DNA of 64,000 nucleotides. It comes from Miltoncostaea oceani. Its GTDB lineage: Bacteria; Actinomycetota; Thermoleophilia; Miltoncostaeales; Miltoncostaeaceae. This document shows, one piece after another, positions 59,701-64,000 of the stretch. Location of the stretch: NCBI RefSeq assembly GCF_018141545.1, contig NZ_CP064356.1:1240001-1304000 (forward strand), given 5' to 3'. A model generated the notes under the pieces. It made no database searches and had not been told where the DNA came from. It was given only the letters and a program-made list of their open reading frames with translations. The position numbers were made by a program, and so were the translations under genes. How positions within the stretch are numbered: position 1 is the stretch's first letter; every line of letters starts with the position of its first letter.

Positions 59701-60608
59701 CAGGCGACCACCGGCCACCGGTAGGGGGCGAGGAGCTGCCTCGCGGCCATCGGGAGCATCCAGCCGCCCTCGGGGGTGGACTGGATGACGCGGCCCTCCT
59801 CGAAGCCGTAGCCGGCGGCCGCGGCCGGCGCGCTGCGCATCCAGGACCGGACCGTGATGACGCAGGCCTGCTCGACGTCCGGGGGCACAGCGGGCCAGCC
59901 CCAGAGACCCGTGACGCGCACGATCTCGTCCCCCGTGAGGGACGGCTGCACCGTCGAGGCGAAGCGCAGGGTCGTGATCGGGTCGACGCCCGGTCTGCGA
60001 CCGACCGGGAGTGCGATGAGCTCGGCGGGGAGGGTGAGGGTCTGGAGGTCCAGCCCGTCGGCATCGAGCAGCACGGCCGCGGTCGGCATCTCGCGCATGG
60101 CGCCGACCTCGAGCTCCAGGCGGCCACGGGTCGACCATGGTGCGAAGGCGACGTCGCGGGTCTCTGGGTCGTCGGGACCGCGGAACTCGGTCCGGGTGTA
60201 CCGCTCGATGGCGGCGGACGCCGGCGGGATGAGCTTCTCGATGAGGTCGTCCGACGTCGTCGAGGTCGCCTCCATCTGCGCCTTCACCCTGGCGAGGGTC
60301 GTGAGTCCCGGACCTGCCGGCGCGATCGACGGCGGGGTGGAGGTGACGACCAGGTCCTCGGTCGTCCACGTGGCGGGGGAGACGACGCCGGTGTCCCATC
60401 CCACCGAGTACTGCCCCGCGACGGCGGGGGCGGTGAGCGTCGCGACGTAGCTCCCCGATCCTGCGACGAGCTCCGTCACCCCTGTCGTGCTGGGGCCCGA
60501 GATTGTCGCGCCGGCGTTGTCGAGGATCCGCGCGCGCACCGTCGTGAGGCCCGCGGCGTAGCCGTTGACGACGGCCTCGAACGTGGACCCCGGTCGGGCG
60601 TAGATCAT
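59700..60608 (-). CDS. Head-tail connector fused to an Ig-like domain
   Basis: 302 residues. Residues 1-90 form a beta-sandwich-like module (STFEAVVNGYAAGLTTVRARILDNAG..YVATLTAPAVAGQYSVGWDTG). Residues about 100-300 form a gp6/connector-like helical domain (LARVKAQMEATSTTSDDLIEKLIPPASAAIERYTRTEF..DVEQACVITVRSWMRS). The start ATG overlaps the stop of an 18-codon frame (ATGA). The Ig-like N-terminus would project from the neck, which is unusual for this family. Confidence 0.72.
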   Translation of the reverse strand: MIYARPGSTFEAVVNGYAAGLTTVRARILDNAGATISGPSTTGVTELVAGSGSYVATLTAPAVAGQYSVGWDTGVVSPATWTTEDLVVTSTPPSIAPAGPGLTTLARVKAQMEATSTTSDDLIEKLIPPASAAIERYTRTEFRGPDDPETRDVAFAPWSTRGRLELEVGAMREMPTAAVLLDADGLDLQTLTLPAELIALPVGRRPGVDPITTLRFASTVQPSLTGDEIVRVTGLWGWPAVPPDVEQACVITVRSWMRSAPAAAAGYGFEEGRVIQSTPEGGWMLPMAARQLLAPYRWPVVA

Positions 60609-60661
60609 GAGGCTGCCCCGCTTAACCCACGGGCGTGCACCCGTTCGGTGAAGTCAGACAT
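60605..60661 (-). CDS. 18-residue leader-type frame
   Basis: ATG 60661 follows GGAGAGACCACC. It encodes MSDFTERVHARGLSGAAS, and its TGA overlaps the connector ATG (ATGA). It probably couples translation into the connector gene; whether the peptide has its own role is unknown. Confidence 0.45.
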   Translation of the reverse strand: MSDFTERVHARGLSGAAS

Positions 60662-60683
60662 GGTGGTCTCTCCGAGCGATGCC

Positions 60684-60710
60684 CCGGGCCGCCCGCGAGG
60701 GACGGCCCGG
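60684..60710 (-). terminator. Hairpin downstream of the 57-residue gene
   Basis: A perfect 8-bp inverted repeat CCGGGCCG/CGGCCCGG with an 11-base loop, without a T-tract, in the intergenic gap between head and connector genes. It may be a partial terminator or RNA-processing site. Confidence 0.5.
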
Positions 60711-60725
60711 ACGGTCATCGGTCGG

Positions 60726-60899
60726 TCAGCTTCCCTGCTCGACGTTGAACGGCTTCGGCTCGCCCGGCGCGACGGACTTCACGTTCGACGTCTTGCTCTC
60801 GGCGAGCTTGCGCCACGTCTTCACGTCGTCGTCGTCCAGCGCCAGGTAGGCGGTGGTGCCGTCGTCGTAGGTGATCTTGTGGGACTTGGTGTCGGCCAC
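60726..60899 (-). CDS. 57-residue protein downstream of the capsid gene
   Basis: From GTG 60899 (GGAG nearby): ADTKSHKITYDDGTTAYLALD followed by DDDVKTWRKLAESKTSNVKSVAP and ending EPKPFNVEQGS. It is isolated by hairpins on both sides, so its dose may differ from the structural genes. It could be a capsid-associated or small decoration protein; no family recognised. Confidence 0.6.
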   Translation of the reverse strand: MADTKSHKITYDDGTTAYLALDDDDVKTWRKLAESKTSNVKSVAPGEPKPFNVEQGS

Positions 60900-60929
60900 G
60901 AGGGCTCCCTTCGGTCAGTCGCACGTGCG

Positions 60930-60952
60930 GGGCGCCGGGTCGTCCGGCGCCC
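60930..60952 (-). terminator. Hairpin after the major capsid gene
   Basis: A perfect 9-bp stem GGGCGCCGG/CCGGCGCCC with a 5-base GTCGT loop, 25 bases after the capsid stop. Partial termination after the capsid gene is a common way to raise capsid mRNA dose. Confidence 0.6.
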
Positions 60953-60977
60953 GCAGCGGCGGGGTGGGTTGGGGCGG

Positions 60978-62330
60978 CTACGCGGCCGACGTGACGGTCG
61001 AGAAGCCCTGCGGGCGGAAGACCGCCATCCCGAGGCGCTCCTCGGCCCGGAGCATCACCTTGTTCTCGGCGAAGAAGGTGCTGTGCGAGTCGCTCACGGC
61101 GAGCTCGATGCCGGACCGGCGGATGACCATCGCCGCCGTCCCGAACGCCCCGACGAGGACCGGCTTGTTCGCCGCGGCGACCGCCGGCATGTTCTCGTTG
61201 AGGACGCCGCGGAGGCCCCACAGGCGGACCTCGCCCTGCTCGGCGGGCGGGCCGAGGAGGTACTGGCGGTTGGCGTCCTTCGCGAGCCGCATGATCTCCC
61301 ACGTCGCGGCGCGCAGCACGAACGAGTCCGGCGCGAGGAACGACTCCCGGACGCGCATCGCCGCCTTGAAGACGCCGTCGATCAGCGCCTGGTCCGGGTT
61401 GGCGCCGGCGAGCGAGTAGGACGTCGCCGTGTTGATCCCCGACCGGCGGAGCAGGCCGATGATCTGCGGGGGCGTCGCGCCGCCGTTGCCGTCGAGAAGC
61501 TGGCGGTCCTCCTCCATCCGGACGAACAGGCCGAGGCGCGCGTTGATGTAGGACCTCAGGAACGCCTCGTCCTCGAGCGACTCGTCGGTGAGGGGGAGCA
61601 GGACGGCGATCTTGCGGATCGGCTCGTCCACCGCCGTGAACGACAGCTCGGCCTCGGGCTTCGTGCCGCCCTCGGCGACCGTGGCGGCGCCCCTCGAGGT
61701 GACGGTCTCCTTCGGGTAGCGGACCGTCGCGGCGCCCGTCGTGCCCTGAGGCATGAGCGGCGCGATGTTGTTCGGCTGGTACAGCGTCTCGACCGGCCCC
61801 GGCCGCCAGTCCGCCTGCGACGGGAAGTCCGCCGAGTCGAACAGCGCGGCGCCCGGCTCGCCGACGCCGCGGTAGCCCTTCCAGAGGGACGCGAGCGGCA
61901 CCGAGGACGCGATGCCCTTCGTGCCCTCCGCGCGGAACGACTGCCACGCGTCCGAGGCGAGGAACCGCCCGCCGATGTCCGACGGCTGGCCGTCGGCGCC
62001 GACGCCGGCGGCGTCGTCGCCGGGCCCGCTGTCGATCGGGAACGGCTTCACGTCCTGCCCGCGGGAGCGGAGGTCGTGGGCGCGGCGCTCCGCCGCCTCC
62101 AGCATCGCGTCCGCACCGGCGAGGGACTTCACCTCGTCGATGCGGGCGCCGAGCATGTTCGTGTCGGCCATGAGGTTGCGCACCTCGTCGGCCTCGGCGC
62201 CCTTGACGTTCACCAGCGACCCGCCGGCGCCGTCCCGGATGCTCCGGACGCGGTCCAGGCGCTCGCCGTACGCGCTCTCGAGCCGGTCGCGTGACCAGCC
62301 CGCGATGTCCTCAGCGACCAGCTGCGGCAT
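60978..62330 (-). CDS. HK97-fold major capsid protein
   Basis: 450 residues. The helical N-terminal delta-like region (to about 110) is followed by the capsid fold: TLYQPNNIAPLMPQGTTGAATVRYPKETVTSRGAATVAEGGTKPEAELSFTAVDEPIRKIAVLLPLTDESLED, RMEEDRQLLDGNGGATPPQIIGLL, and AMVIRRSGIELAVSDSHSTFFAENKVMLRAEERLGMAVFRPQ. The N-terminal part is probably removed by the S49 protease encoded next. Confidence 0.95.
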   Translation of the reverse strand: MPQLVAEDIAGWSRDRLESAYGERLDRVRSIRDGAGGSLVNVKGAEADEVRNLMADTNMLGARIDEVKSLAGADAMLEAAERRAHDLRSRGQDVKPFPIDSGPGDDAAGVGADGQPSDIGGRFLASDAWQSFRAEGTKGIASSVPLASLWKGYRGVGEPGAALFDSADFPSQADWRPGPVETLYQPNNIAPLMPQGTTGAATVRYPKETVTSRGAATVAEGGTKPEAELSFTAVDEPIRKIAVLLPLTDESLEDEAFLRSYINARLGLFVRMEEDRQLLDGNGGATPPQIIGLLRRSGINTATSYSLAGANPDQALIDGVFKAAMRVRESFLAPDSFVLRAATWEIMRLAKDANRQYLLGPPAEQGEVRLWGLRGVLNENMPAVAAANKPVLVGAFGTAAMVIRRSGIELAVSDSHSTFFAENKVMLRAEERLGMAVFRPQGFSTVTSAA

Positions 62331-62354
62331 CTTGATCTCCTCCTGTGCTCTGGC

Positions 62355-63428
62355 TTACGGAAGGCGCCGGAGCGCCAGGTGGTAGTCGAGGTCCCTCTCG
62401 AGTCCCTCGCCGTCCTGCTGGTCCTGCGGGTTCTGCTCGTCCGCCGGCGCGGCGGCCGGGTCGGGGTCGGAGTCGGGGTTGGCCAGAGGCGCGACGAGCT
62501 GCGCCTCGACGGTCGGGTCGTCGACGCCGTCGGCGGCGGCGCCCCCACCTCGGCGGCGAGGTCCGCCGCTCCGCGCGAGCCGCGCGAGCGTCGCCTCGAA
62601 GCTCTCGGTGCGGTCCGCCATCCCGTCGGTGACGGCGTGGCGGCCGAAGACGACGCGGCCCTCGCCGAACCCGCCGCGGACGGCCTGGCGGTCGACGCCC
62701 CGGCCCTTCGCGACGTCGGCGACGAACTGGCCGTAAAAGTCGTCGACCAGCGCCTGGATCGACGCCCGGGCCTCCTCGGTGAGGGGCTCGAAGGGGTTGC
62801 CCTCGGTCTTGAACCGGCCGGCGGAGATCAGGGTGGTGTGCACACCCTGCTGCTCCCACTTGCCGCTCTCGTCCTCGTGGGCGGAGAGGACGCCGATCGA
62901 GCCGACCGCGCCGCTCGGGCTGACGATGATCTCGTCGGCCTGCGACGCGAGCCAGTAGGCGGCGCTCGCCGCCATGGTGTTCGCGTGCGCGATGACCGGC
63001 TTCGACGCCCGCGCGGCGCGGATCTTCGCGGCGGTCTCCGGGACGAGCGACACGCTCCCGCCCGGCGAGTTGATGTCGAGGAGGATCGTCGAGACGGCGG
63101 GGTCCGCCGCCGCGGCGTCGAGCGCCCCGCCGAGCTTCTGGAGGGACGTGCCCCCCGAGATCTCGGTCATGAGGTTCGCCCGCGGGACGATCACGCCGTA
63201 GATCGGGAGGACGGCGATCCCACCGCCCACCTCGTACGGATCCCGCGAGCCGGGGCCGGCGGCGATCCGGTCGGCGACCTGGTCGTCGCTCAGGCGCACA
63301 CCGGCGAGGCGCAGCTCGAGGACCTCGCAGATCGCGGCGAACGCGGCCGGCTCGATCGCCCACGGGGTCGTGGCGACCGCGGCGAGCACCCGGTTGTAGG
63401 CACGCCGCGACGGGTCAGGCGTGGGCAT
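62355..63428 (-). CDS. S49-family capsid maturation protease
   Basis: 357 residues, SppA-like. VLPIYGVIVPRANL, LLDINSPGGSVSLV, the nucleophile Ser155 in ANTMAASAAYWLASQADEI, SGAVGSIGVL, and Lys207 in ISAGRFKTEGNPFEPLTEEA complete the Ser/Lys dyad. A C-terminal acidic/Pro-rich tail (PDSDPDPAAAPADEQNPQDQQDG) may be the scaffold part. It overlaps the portal gene by 14 bases. Confidence 0.93.
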   Translation of the reverse strand: MPTPDPSRRAYNRVLAAVATTPWAIEPAAFAAICEVLELRLAGVRLSDDQVADRIAAGPGSRDPYEVGGGIAVLPIYGVIVPRANLMTEISGGTSLQKLGGALDAAAADPAVSTILLDINSPGGSVSLVPETAAKIRAARASKPVIAHANTMAASAAYWLASQADEIIVSPSGAVGSIGVLSAHEDESGKWEQQGVHTTLISAGRFKTEGNPFEPLTEEARASIQALVDDFYGQFVADVAKGRGVDRQAVRGGFGEGRVVFGRHAVTDGMADRTESFEATLARLARSGGPRRRGGGAAADGVDDPTVEAQLVAPLANPDSDPDPAAAPADEQNPQDQQDGEGLERDLDYHLALRRLP

Positions 63429-64000
63429 GGAGACTCCCTCCGTTGGTCGTGGCGGCCGCGCGGGCGTCCGCTTCGGCGAGGAGGCGCGCCGCGGTCCGGT
63501 CGAGCGTCTCCATCGGGGCGGTGAGCTCGGGCGCCTCGGGCGGGAGGTTCTCGAGGCCGCGGACCTCCTCCCGACGCATCCAGCCGGTCGCGGGGTCGAG
63601 GGCGCGGGTGTAGACCTCGGCGCGGGTCTTCACGTCGGCGCGCAACATCGCGTCGGCGACGAACTCGGGGTACAGCGTCCGGCCGCGGCCGGGGAAGAGG
63701 TCGCGGTCGCGGGCGAGGGTCTGCTCGATCCGGACGAGCCACCGCCGCACCCCGTGGGTGAGGAAGTGCAGCGCCTGACCCTCGACGGTGGAGTAGGTGA
63801 GGCTCCCGCCCGACTCCCCGCCGATGAGCTCCGCCGGGACGTTGAAGATCCGCGCGACCTTCTGGACGCTGAGCTTCGCCTGCTCGACGAACTGGGCGTC
63901 CTCGAGGGGCATCGTGATCGGATGGAACTTCGTGCCGCCCTCGAGGACCGCGACCTTGTGCATGTTCTTCCCACCGGTCGCCGCGTCCCACTGCGCCTTC
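63415..64000 (-). CDS. HK97-family portal protein, truncated by window edge
   Basis: The C-terminal 194 residues of a portal: GGTKFHPITMPLEDAQFVEQAKLSVQKVARIFNVPAELIGGESGGSLTYSTVEGQALHFLTHGVRRWLVRIEQTL and ADVKTRAEVYTRALDPATGWMRREEVRGLENLPP. These are typical of HK97 gp3-type portals (ARIFNVP, TYSNVEQ-like). The N-terminus and the terminase should lie to the right of the window. Confidence 0.92.
   Translation of the reverse strand, partial: KAQWDAATGGKNMHKVAVLEGGTKFHPITMPLEDAQFVEQAKLSVQKVARIFNVPAELIGGESGGSLTYSTVEGQALHFLTHGVRRWLVRIEQTLARDRDLFPGRGRTLYPEFVADAMLRADVKTRAEVYTRALDPATGWMRREEVRGLENLPPEAPELTAPMETLDRTAARLLAEADARAAATTNGGSLHAHA

Larger units (their letters stand above)
31844..64000. mobile_element. 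Integrated siphovirus-type prophage (right end outside window)
   Basis: A contiguous phage genome begins at the tRNA-Gly 3' end: tyrosine integrase, excisionase, divergent XRE regulators, early operon, accessory genes, lysis cassette, tail, capsid, protease and portal. The late genes run right to left, so terminase and attR should lie to the right. The tape measure (757 residues) predicts a long tail, and the tail tube plus tail-assembly chaperone indicate a long-tailed non-contractile phage. No interrupted structural gene was seen, so the visible part looks intact. Confidence 0.93.

Overview
The window is high-GC DNA (roughly 70% by eye) with frequent GTG starts and many 4-base stop/start overlaps. 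The core gene set and order (uvrC-rapZ-yvcK, then gap-pgk-tpi-gpmI) point to an actinobacterium. The many Gly/Ala-rich lipoproteins and the gene content would suit a member of the Thermoleophilia/Solirubrobacterales, but that placement is inference, not shown by a marker gene.

Chromosomal part (1 to about 31.8 kb). From the left: an uncharacterised gene pair, thrS, a small membrane protein, and a Tad/Flp-pilus-type cluster of two TadE-like pseudopilins. The third cluster gene is a TadG-like anchor fused to a VanY-type peptidase and a lytic transglycosylase; it appears to have been split from its original start codon by an inserted YdeI-family gene. Next come a cupin, uvrC-rapZ-yvcK, a multi-pass membrane protein where whiA usually sits, a minisatellite, a secreted nuclease, and the lower-glycolysis operon gap-pgk-tpiA with gpmI. 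Then follow rsgA, an Rv2578c-type radical SAM protein, a PAP2 phosphatase, a DUF4143 ATPase, a TusA/cysteine-desulfurase-like pair (the desulfurase lacks its PLP lysine), a metallophosphoesterase, an M48 protease, rlmH, a TetR-MMPL pair, argS and tRNA-Gly(CCC).

Prophage part (about 31.85 kb to beyond the right edge). A tyrosine integrase lies directly downstream of tRNA-Gly. A leftward early operon (about 39.58 to 32.97 kb, nearly every junction a 4-base overlap) carries a Cro-like XRE regulator, small proteins, an HNH endonuclease, a RecB-type nuclease, a Gp3-like recombination directionality factor, a muramidase-like protein, a GIY-YIG-type protein and an excisionase. It diverges from a second XRE gene across an inverted-repeat operator. 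A lower-GC accessory ('moron') zone at 40-45 kb holds a ClpP/SppA-class protease operon, tandem paralogues, a secreted protein, and a strongly structured RNA candidate with its own promoter next to a YegP/DUF1508 gene. From the right edge leftward runs a siphovirus late operon: portal (partial), S49 capsid protease, HK97-type major capsid, connectors, tail tube, tail-assembly chaperone with a -1 frameshift, tape measure, baseplate and tail proteins, beta-helix and glycine-rich fibres, then a lysis cassette of tiny membrane proteins with an amidase endolysin. The terminase and attR lie outside the window.

The most notable observations are the pseudoknotted RNA at 44549-44733, the PLP-lysine-less desulfurase, the TadG-VanY-SLT fusion with its insertion scar, repeated CTG/ATC start codons, and the minisatellite at 11448-11632.
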